From a virus, in IMG/VR virus record IMGVR_UViG_3300035701_007086, positions 1-29,298 of that record: a stretch of DNA of 29,298 bases. One strand, written 5' to 3'. Shown in pieces: positions 20,701-28,568 of the stretch. The notes under the pieces are model-generated. The model worked only from the letters and a program-made list of their open reading frames with translations. It was not told the DNA's origin and ran no database searches. The position numbers and the translations under genes are program-made. Numbering within the stretch: position 1 is the stretch's first letter; each line of letters opens with the position of its first letter.

Positions 20701-23255
20701 CCCATCATCTGTCCCACATCTCCTGCTGGTCCGTACTCCGGGGCTGGAGCACCACCCGCTGGTGCCTGCCCCGGTTGCTGCGGTGCCGCTCCCGGTTGAA
20801 GCTGAGCGGTCGGTGATGTGACATGCCCTATTCCATCCTCGATCATGTCGCTCATCTGCTGCTGGATCTTCGCCATCGCATCGCTCAAGTTCTTCACATG
20901 AGTGAGATCGATGTTGTCCTTCCAGCTGAGGAGGAACACGATTGCGGCCTCCAGCTTGTTGAGCACATCGTACAGCACATCGAGGACGTTCTGGCCAGAC
21001 ACCGGAGGTGCCTGTGGCATGTTGGCGGGCGGAGGAGGGATCGGTGCCTGAGAGGTCCTGATCATCTGATATGCAAGATCCGCCAGCCTGTCAGCGACCT
21101 TGGCGGATTCCTTGAGGGCCTCGTACCTCTCGATCTCGAACACCGATGGCATCTCGGACATCGTCTTGTCGAGTGCCTCGCTCACCAGGTTGTTTAGCGA
21201 TGTGGCACCCTTCTTGATCTTGTTCGCATGCTCTATGACCTCATCGGCCGAGATCACGGCTTGGATGACGCTCTCGTGGAAGGCTCCGTCACTCACGACG
21301 GATAGCTCGATGAACTTGATGTCGTGATTGACCTCGTACACCAGCTCGTTGTCGATCTTCTGCCCCTTCTTCGATCCCGAGTCGACCTTGCCGCTCCACT
21401 TCTTGCCCTTGTGATCCTTCAGGTGATCACAGTTGTGTACCGAAATTCCGTTAGCCACATAGCTGTTCTCGCTCTCAACCCTGAGATTGTAGACGGGGCC
21501 AACATAGTAGACATTGGACATCTCACGGATGTGAGAAGCAATTCCCCGTTCTGTCCAGATCGACTGATGATGTTGTTTCGCATCAGGATCGAAAACCCTC
21601 CGACTGAACTCCACGAGTTGATCGGCATCCCCCTTCGTGATTTTCATACAGTGGATGTCCAATCTCTCATCCCTATTCGTTGGTCCTCCCTGTTGAGTCG
21701 TAGAGAACATGTTGGCCCTGATGCCGACTTTTCTAGCAAGTAGCACCAGTTGCGAAATCAGATCTTTCGATGCGAGGTCTACCCTGATATCTCCTCGTTT
21801 TGCTCCGCTCGATTGGTACCCATCACCATCGATGACGGCTCCCAATAGAACTCGAATCCCATCATCAGACAGAGCATCGATGACCTCTCGGCTGATTCGT
21901 TTGCATTTGGCACCACAGCCAACCACTTGCCGGAGAAAAGAGGCGAGATCTGGATTCGTCCAACAAATGCTCAATCCATTCGAATCTCCACCCCGATTCT
22001 CATAGGTTTTGGGGTCATACTCAGATGTCAGGTGAGGACGGACATCATCACATGCTTGAAGAATATCTGCTGCAACAGTATTCTTTTCGGCCATCGAAAG
22101 GCTGAAACCAACCAATCTATCCTTGCGTTCAAGATGCCCCTCTGCAGCGTAGTAGCCAATGATTCTGGCCACCGACAACGGGATATCGTCTTTTGATTTC
22201 GAGGCCTCCCATACCGGAGATTCGATCAGGTCTCCTTTTCTCAACTCTCCAGCAGGTACGAATTCGAAATCTCTGGGTTTGTGGTCTCCATCACATGACG
22301 ATCCAGTTTCTCTAGACTTAAGAGCGCAGAGATCCAACTCTCCAGGACGACACCAACGACGAGCGTCCTTGTCACACCGGAATCCATCTTGTCTCCCTGC
22401 CCAAATTGGATGATTCTTGGTGACAAGCAATGGTGCAGACTGAATGGATGAGTAGAATGAAACGATCTCCTCATCAACCTGTCGTTCGAATGTTTCGAGG
22501 ACACGACGAGTCATTCCCAGATGGGTCATCACCTCGTCTCCCACCACGATATCTTCGATCGATCTCAGGGAACCATCAGACATCGTGATGGATGTGCCTT
22601 TCGCAAGGCACCATTCTTTTTCTGAAGTGGCCTTGTTGTCACATATGCTACATGTACTCCACTCTACAGAACACCCCATGCTCACATCGGAGAGATAACC
22701 CTCTCGGATTCCCCTCGCCATCTGTGGCCATGCCTGAGCGTCCACGAAGAATGTGGTCCAGATGCACTTGTTATCTGGGTCCAACTCTGCGAATACCACC
22801 TCTCCCTTCGCCTGCTCGACATCGTTGTTCTCATGATTGGCGTAGACCTTGCACCCCTCGAACGTCTTGAAGGCCTGAACCTTCTTGCCGTCCTTGGAGC
22901 TGGTGATCTCCCTCTCCTTGATGAATTCATCCCATGGGAAGTAGTCACCATTCTCGTTGATGGTGTCGGCATCGATCGCTCGTGCCCTCACCCACAGGAA
23001 GTCATCAGACCTGCCCTCCATCTCTCCAACGATGTCGAAGCCCTTCTCCAGGTATCGATCGAGGACCTCTTCGGGTTCCTCGTACAAGCTCTGCTTGCCT
23101 ATGCGCTGCACCTTGGTTGGGTCTCTGTAAGCTGCCATCCTGATCTGCGTGTCCGCATACCTGATGCTGAAGAGCTTCTCGCCGTCCGTCGTCAGAATGC
23201 TGTACTCGACATTCTCGGGAAGCTTCCACGAGCTCCCCGTCTTGACCATCGACAT
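17790..23255 (-). CDS. Prohead protease fused to a scaffold-like protein, with one intein
   Basis: 1821 aa precursor, 1428 aa after splicing; ATG 23255 with AGAGGAGGTG upstream. The N-terminal part is a herpesvirus/T4 gp21-like prohead protease: ENGDYFPWDEF (101-111), probable catalytic His141 (VYANHEN) and Ser192 (VSMGCSV). An intein occupies residues 216-608. The spliced junction restores a zinc-type site (C202, C205, then C609 and H611). Beyond it: helices, Pro/Ala-rich linkers, a strong in-frame internal start at M931, four to five 16-residue repeats, and two C-terminal zinc ribbons (CPACG...CKSCG; CVLCG...CEACG). The protease matures the capsid by cleaving scaffold. Fusion of both in one ORF, rather than separate genes, is unusual. 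Confidence 0.82.
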   Translation of the reverse strand: MSMVKTGSSWKLPENVEYSILTTDGEKLFSIRYADTQIRMAAYRDPTKVQRIGKQSLYEEPEEVLDRYLEKGFDIVGEMEGRSDDFLWVRARAIDADTINENGDYFPWDEFIKEREITSSKDGKKVQAFKTFEGCKVYANHENNDVEQAKGEVVFAELDPDNKCIWTTFFVDAQAWPQMARGIREGYLSDVSMGCSVEWSTCSICDNKATSEKEWCLAKGTSITMSDGSLRSIEDIVVGDEVMTHLGMTRRVLETFERQVDEEIVSFYSSIQSAPLLVTKNHPIWAGRQDGFRCDKDARRWCRPGELDLCALKSRETGSSCDGDHKPRDFEFVPAGELRKGDLIESPVWEASKSKDDIPLSVARIIGYYAAEGHLERKDRLVGFSLSMAEKNTVAADILQACDDVRPHLTSEYDPKTYENRGGDSNGLSICWTNPDLASFLRQVVGCGAKCKRISREVIDALSDDGIRVLLGAVIDGDGYQSSGAKRGDIRVDLASKDLISQLVLLARKVGIRANMFSTTQQGGPTNRDERLDIHCMKITKGDADQLVEFSRRVFDPDAKQHHQSIWTERGIASHIREMSNVYYVGPVYNLRVESENSYVANGISVHNCDHLKDHKGKKWSGKVDSGSKKGQKIDNELVYEVNHDIKFIELSVVSDGAFHESVIQAVISADEVIEHANKIKKGATSLNNLVSEALDKTMSEMPSVFEIERYEALKESAKVADRLADLAYQMIRTSQAPIPPPPANMPQAPPVSGQNVLDVLYDVLNKLEAAIVFLLSWKDNIDLTHVKNLSDAMAKIQQQMSDMIEDGIGHVTSPTAQLQPGAAPQQPGQAPAGGAPAPEYGPAGDVGQMMGPQSFAAQQAAAMGGEPLQTSALPNPTTIPGGVSAGSRGEITVAERLNEMSRILTAAIGPAPIPDRFRTNITEGGGNTIMSTISELTANNLMRKQAARMKHDTHFTSDDERFDVTVSSTGDIVASIDGRAAKWNALSMMTQDDIEDIKQDRLHIVGQKLLGKFMSEAESGKIVMAASGTPISKDDTQREHFLEEKRAGTPDEVREHTLEDKREGTPDEVREHTLEAKRTGTPDEVREHTLEDASAKVLGRRGFDDRVHEHKLEDERTDTPDEVREHTLETRRSSASADRVVSATISALAHAVRDASASPTEVIEASKMMMARSDEFLEQVNASSEADKYRRRTAQRERIEFDLVESSPTSVEQALIDRFADMMVEDPAIVPSDITEVLSQIASMSQENMKQVVGQRARELSGKLGVRAEASQSRSDVIRGALGAIVANEGGGDLTKDSVKAAITAFARTAIATKATPDVLFGEISRMEDGVAVSLVELARSPESIQTRVAKRESAAFWQRLSMRDESDPVEVRSSIIGNLADVAEEAGVSSVAIWRSAKRLSEGSPAAHGLVEHGIASMSKNAISMRDSEEITKEINLEAEELGGVDTNSEQFHDSLRQYVIAFLKDHSYHVDPETFQFTELDVSEDGHIRAMIRSCITKHVSEESGANTFAAAPEPERSVPDEVVDMAPNEALKVGMEVGMSPQQDAMFSPMALAKRKQRREAMLRGAQAGGAAPPAAANPMMVDPATTPNAMGPDSPGLSSLMGASGPGGLEGDDSDLDKAGAPGDIKPLGTVCPACGAIDTEIAGGRGECKSCGTRYEVRISIENIVTPDDEKNTESPAELEGPEGLGAATAPPEAGPMMGGGGGMPPAGGAAGAGGAGAAGGGMMPPMMASIRWYTSPKTFVRMAALKQEGFTDEQIPGPKPAGSVCVLCGNLNVRRANSKYGCEACGTIGQIKVSKSRKHEGRLLNSVKVILPDA
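19855..20142 (-). repeat. 48-nt tandem repeats in the protease/scaffold gene
   Basis: These encode four or five copies of a 16-residue unit, TPDEVREHTLEDKREG and variants (EAKRTG, EDERTD, EEKRAG), with one interrupted by a divergent stretch (SAKVLGRRGFDDRVH). The unit is predicted helical and strongly charged, and repeat number may vary between relatives. Confidence 0.85.
20463..20485 (-). promoter_or_regulatory. Strong internal SD and in-frame ATG in the protease/scaffold gene
   Basis: AAGGAGGAGG (20485-20476) lies 10 nt before an in-frame ATG at 20465 (MSTISELTANNLMRK), residue 931. The spacing and strength equal those of true gene starts here. Initiation would give an 891-aa scaffold without the protease, comparable to lambda C/Nu3. 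Confidence 0.6.
21432..22610 (-). other. Intein with LAGLIDADG endonuclease in the prohead protease
   Basis: 393 aa (residues 216-608), starting Cys (CLAKGTSITMSDG) and ending SVHN before a Cys (CDHL). Block B-like LLVTKNHPIW and block F-like YYVGPVYNLRVESENSY are present. The DOD motifs IIGYYAAEG (365-373) and LLGAVIDGDG (470-479) mark a homing endonuclease. All key splice residues are present (C1, block-B H282, N608 and +1 Cys), so it should splice. Confidence 0.9.
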
Positions 23256-23348
23256 GTAGTTTTCACCTCCTCTTTCTGAGGTTTCGTCACGGACGCTATC
23301 GTTCGATGTTCATCATATAGAGGGATTCAACCTGCATGGGCACGCAAA

Positions 23349-23377
23349 GAGGGGCGGCACATCATGTGCCGCCCCTC
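23349..23377 (-). terminator. Terminator hairpin after the portal gene
   Basis: Stem GAGGGGCGGCAC/GTGCCGCCCCTC (12 bp) with loop ATCAT, 28 nt past the portal stop. The minus strand continues TTTGCG, a short T-run. Confidence 0.78.
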
Positions 23378-23404
23378 CTTGGATTCGAGACCTTCTAGTG
23401 CGGG

Positions 23405-26400
23405 CTAGTCATGATTCTGTTTGGCAAGGAAACCCACGACTTCAGTCGTGGGCGGTTGACCCTCGACATTCGCCCTCCTGTTCCCGTTCAGCATCTCTAC
23501 CGCAACCCTCGTTCCCATCGACTGAACCTTCTGATTGATCGCCTTGGAGATGACCGCCATCACCTCGTTCAACCTCTTCTCGATCTCCTCCTCGGTGAAC
23601 CTGAGGACCAACCATCCCTGCGATGCCAGGTAGGCATCCCTGCGCTTGTCCTTCTCGATGGAGCTCGGATCGGCATGCCACTCTCGCCCATCGGCCTCCA
23701 CCACGACCTTGATCTGGGGGAATGCGCCGTCCACCCTCATCCGAGGGTCCCCTCCGACCATGTACTGCGCCCAGAAGTCGTATGGCAATCTCTGGGACAG
23801 GATCGCCTTGTAGAGGGCTTGCTCGACACTGGTGAAGAACGACTTCTGCTTGGGGGCCTTGCCATCACCCCTCGGCGGCCCGAATGAGACCCTGTTCATC
23901 CCGTCATGGGACATCAGGGTGAGATCGGTGATGTCTGGATCGTCCGGGAGACTCCCTCGATGCCCATCTCCAGATACCACGATGTTGGACGATGAGCCAT
24001 TTCGCCCACCATTCTGAACCACCCTCTCGATCAGCCCATTCCTATCGGCAATGACCGTCATGTAGTTCTCGTAGAGCTGGTTGGCACTCGGCCCCATTCC
24101 GATGGGAGTCGGCATCCCTCCGGATGCATCTCCCCCACCCGGAGGTGCCGTTCCTCCGGGAGGAGATCCTCCCCCAGGAGGTGGCGGAGCTCCACCTGCA
24201 CCCATGGTTGGAGGAGGCATCATCCCTCCCATCCCGCCCATGTCCCCACCGGCGGGCATTCCCCCGTACCCCGCACCCATCCCTCCCCCTGGCGACCCGA
24301 GCTCGAGCTGCGGATTGCTGAGGACCGTCGACATCTCCTCGAGCCTTATCCTCTCGACCTCCTGGTCGAAGTCGACATCGAGGGCCTCCCCGAGGAACGT
24401 CTGTGCAGAGAGATCCCCCGCCTTCCTGGCCTCCCACATGTACTGGACCTTCGGCGTGTTGTCACGGAGCCTGAGATCCGTCCACTTGACCGTCGGATAG
24501 ATGTACTCGTCCTCTCCTCGCTCGTTCGTCTTCGTGAATCCATTGAACATCGCTATCGGACGGAAGACCTTCTCCTCGATCCAACCGGAGATCTTCTTCC
24601 TGACCGTCTCCAGCCTCTTGGCGAGGACCTCGATTCCGACCTGGGCGTTGGCATATGTCGGACCCTCGCCCGACAGGATCGCCTTGCTCAGTCCGAGTCC
24701 GTCGATCATCTCTCCCTCGATGAGATCGAATTCGTTGGTGAGCTGGAGGATCTTCCCCGAGTTTCCATGTATTCCGATGAAACCATCCTGACGAGTGATG
24801 AACATCCCAGTGGGGACGGTGAAACAAAACACCCAGTCCTGATACTCTTTCTTGTGGATGTTCCTAGACCTTATTGGATGAGTCCCATCTCCTCGCCGCT
24901 CTGTCCAGTTGATCCTATATATCTGTTTGTGATGAGGTTCATAACGGGCTTCATCATCTGTCATCGTGACATCATGACCAAGTTTGAAAGCAATCTCCTG
25001 AACGGCGTCTGCGAGATGTTTGGATGTGGTGGAGTATCTGGTTTTTTCGAACCCGTTGTTGGTCTGAGATATATCGCCATCTCCCTCCACCAACGCATCG
25101 AGGAAGATCTTCAACTGTTCAGATGGAAGACCCATGATCCAACGGGGAACTCGCTTCTCATCACACCCATGTCCATATTCCTTCCTCAAATACTCCGCCA
25201 ATTTCGTGTTGTGGATCTTGAATGTGGTTGTCGAGTTGTCATAGCGGTTGTCTTCCCAGGTCTTGACTTTGCTCCCGAAACATCTCTTCATGGTTGAATC
25301 GATGTTCTCGTGAACCTCTCCCCCATTCTGATAGATGTACACGCTGCACATCTTGTTATCGTATGGTTTCGCCTGTCTCTGCAGGGTCCCCTCTGAAAGG
25401 TAGTATCCGAGGAACCTGAGGAAATCGTCCAGCTCGATATCTGACAGCATGTCAACACCGGATTCTTGGTATGGAAGAACATCCGGGATTGTCCCCTCCC
25501 ATGATCCAAGACAGGTGAGGAAACGGTCGTGATCGGTGATCTCATCCGCCCTTGCCAGCATCCACTCCCCATCGTACTTGCCCTCATCGTTGTTCCATCT
25601 TCTCTTCTTGGTCCACATCCTGTGGTTCGGAGTGACGGTGATGCCATACTTCTTGGCGGAGAAATTGATCAATGGTCCAAACTTGTCGGAATCATAATCA
25701 TACTGATGTCTCTCGATGTATGGAGCATATACGATCCCCTCGATCTCCGGATCGTAACATGCGATCAGATCTTCCTCCGTCACATCGTCGAAATGTTTGA
25801 ATCCATCTTTAGTCAAAACCTCCGCAGATTTTTCCAGACAGCTGCCCACCCACTCATAATCAAATGCATGATGTGTCACAAGTGTCAGAAGTGGGTCATT
25901 GGCGACCTCCGCCAGCCGCTCCTGGACATCGTTGATGTCCTCCTGGGATGCAGGTCGCTGCTCGCTGCCGATCTTGACGATCTTGATCGGAACGATGTGC
26001 CGCTCTGCGATCAGGTACTGGGCCTGTCGCAGCTTGTCCTTGTAGACCAGCGTCGGGAACAATCTCCTGATGATGGACTGACCATATGTCTGATATGACG
26101 ACGACCCATGTTTCAGGTGGGTGATGGTCAACGGATCCATCAGGATGGGAAGCCCCTTTCTCACGGCCTCCCTCGTCTGTTGCGGAAGGGCCTGGAAGAT
26201 GTCCTTCGGCTGGCCCGTCTGGACGAGCCTCTTCAGGTCCGCATTGGGGAGCAGGTAGATCGGCGGCTCCGGCATGATGTTGCTGAACGGAGAGACCTCT
26301 ACCTCTTCGGGATTGAGGACGCTGATTCCCCTCCATGTCGCACCCTTGTGATCGCACTCCTTGCCGCCCTGATCGACTCCACTCCCTCCACACTCCTCGC

Positions 26401-28552
26401 AGTCGAGGTTGCACATGACGAAGGCGTCGCCCTTGCCGTAGTATTCCCTCAGGATCTGCGGAAGGGACTCCTCGAGCTTGATCCTCTTGATCAGGCCCTC
26501 GTAGAAGTCCTTGACGGACGCATCTGCACATTCCAGCTCGATGTTGCTACATGGAAACTCACTGTTGTGACATGCTATCTTGTTGACGGTGTATGAATGT
26601 TCGTCTTCGATCTCTAGATCGTAGACAGGTCCGCTGTAATGCTTGCTCGCAATTCCGATGACACGCCGTTCTACATAACCACCACGATCATCATTTCCAT
26701 CAACGATCGATGTTGGAGAAAGAAGAGAATCTCCCTCTCTGATTTCTTGGGCTTGCACCCATTCGACTGTTTCCTCGGTTGATCTCAACAACTTGTGCCC
26801 GAGAGTACATTCGATGGGGTCAATCCCGTCGGCCGAGATTGTGAGTATTTCCTCAGAGGCATCCCTCGACATCGCTCGAAGAACCTTGCCAGGGTTACCG
26901 TCACCTCGAATGACCTCATCTCCATCGTTGATGTCACAGATAGGTTTGCTGGTCCCATCTGCCATCATCACCTGCATATCAGGAGTGAAACAATAGAAAT
27001 CGATGGCGATGGCGATGCGAGCCTCATTTGACATCCAGTACTCACAGTTGGAGACCACCACGAAATTGGCTAGGAACTTGTGAACACCGGTCTCGTTGTC
27101 AACCCTGAGGTCGTATACGAACCCATCGTAATCCTCATCTTCGATCTCCATGATGCGATGGAACACCTTGTCCCCAACCATGATCGATCGGCTGGAGTTG
27201 GCATGTTTGCGCTCCACCTGATCCGTCTTGTAGTTCCCGAATGGGATCGATGAGGATGCGAAGAGATCGTTGGCCTCCACTCCATTGATGTAGATCCTGT
27301 AGATGTTGCCCTGATCTTCCACCGTAGGAATGCATCCAAGTCCAGTCAAGATGAATTTGAGTTGAGAGATCAATCCCAAATTCACGCTCTTGATGGCGAT
27401 CTGACCATTGGGGGATTTTCCGCCATCTCCGAGGATGAATCCGATCACAAGTTCCCTTAATAGCTCCGGCTTCTGGGACAGGAGAGTTTCGGAGATCCTC
27501 TTCTCCTTCGAACCATGTCCACAGTGGGTGAGGAAGAGATCGGACACTTCCTTCCTGTAGATGTCCAGGGACTTCCATTCTCCTAGCTTCCCATTTACGG
27601 TCCTGAGGTTCGGTTCGACATCGAATTCATCCTTCATGATCTGAGTGATGTGATCGATCAGCTCGGATGTCCCTTTCGACCCGAATGTCAGACGGATCGA
27701 TGATGGGATCTTCTTCCCGTTTCTGTGTTTGAATGTCAAGGTCCCGTCCGCCAGATGAAGACCAAACAACCTCATCATCTCTGGAGAGAAATCCTCCCTC
27801 TGTCCAGTCAGGATGTTAGTGGGGCAATAGAGGAAATCACCGACATTTAACTCATCAGATCTCACCTCTTCGATCTCGACGCTTTTTGGAAGTTGTTTCC
27901 ATCCGTCACAGTGATGGGTTTCACACAACTGTTTCTCTCGACAGAAATTGAACCCGCACGCATATCTGCAGGAGAGATGACCCTCCTTGACCCGATACAG
28001 GATATGATCTGGAGTGGTCTCCAATTTCCAACTGCTTCCCCTCACCTTGATTGATCTCATCTTGCCAGAGTAGAACCGGCGGCTGATGACGGTCACCTCA
28101 CCAGGGACACCGTCTGATGTCATGATCGAATCGCCAGGAAGCAGCTCATCGATCCTTGATTGTGTCAAATCAGCCATAGTTACTAAGGTTTTAGGACCAA
28201 GACACCACTTATAGACCTCCCTACGAACTGTTGGTATCTGCCATGAAGATGGCGTATGATAAGGTGAATAAAATGACGGAGATGTGAAGATTGCGCCAGA
28301 ACTCGTACTTATTCCTTGTCTGACCATTCCTCCCGTCTGGACGGTCGCAGACCCTGCCAGATGGTAGTTCATCTCTGGCACACCCGAACGAATCATCCCA
28401 TCCTGTCCCGAAGGAACGGATGATCTCTGATACATCATCCTCGATTGGGCGGATGCGACCTCGCCCATCGATGCTGGATTCCCGGCGAAAACCCGACCTC
28501 CGGACAGGTTGGTCCCTATCCTTCTTGGTCCCTGCATTCCAGCCATGCGCAT
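23405..28552 (-). CDS. Portal protein with three inteins and a C-terminal DUF559 nuclease domain
   Basis: 1715 aa precursor from ATG 28552 (MRMAGMQGPRRIGTN), chosen because AGGAGG precedes it and it follows the upstream stop by 16 nt; the longer open frame to 28696 overlaps that gene. Spliced length is 826 aa. Portal-type segments include NEARIAIAIDFY joined to SEFPCSNIELECAD, a Cys cluster (C714, C718, C721, C733), YGQSIIRRLFPTLVYKDKLR, and GKILQLTNEFDLIEGEMIDG. Inteins occupy residues 117-502, 521-663 and 905-1264. After a Gly/Pro/Met-rich linker comes a DUF559/Vsr-like endonuclease domain (1571-1674). The portal ring is the DNA entry and tail attachment point. The final 17 residues or so are encoded by an IscB end remnant. 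Confidence 0.87.
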   Translation of the reverse strand: MRMAGMQGPRRIGTNLSGGRVFAGNPASMGEVASAQSRMMYQRSSVPSGQDGMIRSGVPEMNYHLAGSATVQTGGMVRQGISTSSGAIFTSPSFYSPYHTPSSWQIPTVRREVYKWCLGPKTLVTMADLTQSRIDELLPGDSIMTSDGVPGEVTVISRRFYSGKMRSIKVRGSSWKLETTPDHILYRVKEGHLSCRYACGFNFCREKQLCETHHCDGWKQLPKSVEIEEVRSDELNVGDFLYCPTNILTGQREDFSPEMMRLFGLHLADGTLTFKHRNGKKIPSSIRLTFGSKGTSELIDHITQIMKDEFDVEPNLRTVNGKLGEWKSLDIYRKEVSDLFLTHCGHGSKEKRISETLLSQKPELLRELVIGFILGDGGKSPNGQIAIKSVNLGLISQLKFILTGLGCIPTVEDQGNIYRIYINGVEANDLFASSSIPFGNYKTDQVERKHANSSRSIMVGDKVFHRIMEIEDEDYDGFVYDLRVDNETGVHKFLANFVVVSNCEYWMSNEARIAIAIDFYCFTPDMQVMMADGTSKPICDINDGDEVIRGDGNPGKVLRAMSRDASEEILTISADGIDPIECTLGHKLLRSTEETVEWVQAQEIREGDSLLSPTSIVDGNDDRGGYVERRVIGIASKHYSGPVYDLEIEDEHSYTVNKIACHNSEFPCSNIELECADASVKDFYEGLIKRIKLEESLPQILREYYGKGDAFVMCNLDCEECGGSGVDQGGKECDHKGATWRGISVLNPEEVEVSPFSNIMPEPPIYLLPNADLKRLVQTGQPKDIFQALPQQTREAVRKGLPILMDPLTITHLKHGSSSYQTYGQSIIRRLFPTLVYKDKLRQAQYLIAERHIVPIKIVKIGSEQRPASQEDINDVQERLAEVANDPLLTLVTHHAFDYEWVGSCLEKSAEVLTKDGFKHFDDVTEEDLIACYDPEIEGIVYAPYIERHQYDYDSDKFGPLINFSAKKYGITVTPNHRMWTKKRRWNNDEGKYDGEWMLARADEITDHDRFLTCLGSWEGTIPDVLPYQESGVDMLSDIELDDFLRFLGYYLSEGTLQRQAKPYDNKMCSVYIYQNGGEVHENIDSTMKRCFGSKVKTWEDNRYDNSTTTFKIHNTKLAEYLRKEYGHGCDEKRVPRWIMGLPSEQLKIFLDALVEGDGDISQTNNGFEKTRYSTTSKHLADAVQEIAFKLGHDVTMTDDEARYEPHHKQIYRINWTERRGDGTHPIRSRNIHKKEYQDWVFCFTVPTGMFITRQDGFIGIHGNSGKILQLTNEFDLIEGEMIDGLGLSKAILSGEGPTYANAQVGIEVLAKRLETVRKKISGWIEEKVFRPIAMFNGFTKTNERGEDEYIYPTVKWTDLRLRDNTPKVQYMWEARKAGDLSAQTFLGEALDVDFDQEVERIRLEEMSTVLSNPQLELGSPGGGMGAGYGGMPAGGDMGGMGGMMPPPTMGAGGAPPPPGGGSPPGGTAPPGGGDASGGMPTPIGMGPSANQLYENYMTVIADRNGLIERVVQNGGRNGSSSNIVVSGDGHRGSLPDDPDITDLTLMSHDGMNRVSFGPPRGDGKAPKQKSFFTSVEQALYKAILSQRLPYDFWAQYMVGGDPRMRVDGAFPQIKVVVEADGREWHADPSSIEKDKRRDAYLASQGWLVLRFTEEEIEKRLNEVMAVISKAINQKVQSMGTRVAVEMLNGNRRANVEGQPPTTEVVGFLAKQNHD
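23409..23460. mobile_element. Solo IscB end (scar or MITE) at the portal 3' end
   Basis: 23409-23452 repeats 43 of 44 bases of the right end of IscB copy 1 (2027-2070), including the full 20-nt palindrome at 23433-23452. It is then followed by CGGTTGAC, the outer tail seen at left ends. The order right-outer flank, one palindrome, left-outer flank is what recombination between the two identical end palindromes of an IscB element would leave. The portal frame reads through it. Confidence 0.78.
23531..23842 (-). other. DUF559/Vsr-like nuclease domain fused to the portal C-terminus
   Basis: The pattern of this PD-(D/E)XK family is clear: SVEQALYKAIL with E1577, RVDGAF with D1608, VVVEADGREWH with E1619, KDKRRDAYL, and the ending GWLVLRFTEEEI. 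The putative catalytic residues are present. The domain follows a long flexible Gly/Pro linker, so it is a separable module. Confidence 0.8.
24761..25840 (-). other. Portal intein C, with LAGLIDADG endonuclease
   Basis: 360 aa (portal residues 905-1264), starting CLEKSAEVLTKDG and ending GIHGN before Ser. Block B ITVTPNHRMW is clear. Endonuclease motifs FLGYYLSEGT and LDALVEGDGD are present. The residue before the final Asn is Gly, not the usual His, a known variation. The joined extein reads DYEWVGS-SGKILQLT. Confidence 0.88.
26564..26992 (-). other. Portal intein B, mini-intein
   Basis: 143 aa (portal residues 521-663), starting CFTPDMQVMMADG and ending KIACHN before Ser. Block B is IECTLGHKLL and block F is GPVYDLEIEDEHSY. 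No endonuclease domain. It lies only 18 extein residues from intein A. Confidence 0.88.
27047..28204 (-). other. Portal intein A, with LAGLIDADG endonuclease
   Basis: 386 aa (portal residues 117-502), starting CLGPKTLVTMADL and ending FVVVSN before Cys. Block B LETTPDHILY is clear. DOD motifs LFGLHLADGT and VIGFILGDGG are present. The penultimate residue is Ser rather than His, and a Cys/His-rich insert lies at C195, C199, C204, C210 and C215. Confidence 0.88.
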
Positions 28553-28568
28553 TTCTGTTCCTCCTGCT

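Noticed and set aside
23290-23340. Promoter before the protease gene (TTGAAT and TATATGAT)
   Set aside because: Boxes are poorly spaced and weak; not supported.
2051-23452. CRISPR array made of the three identical palindromes
   Set aside because: Copies are far apart and each is tied to an IscB end; no regular spacer structure.
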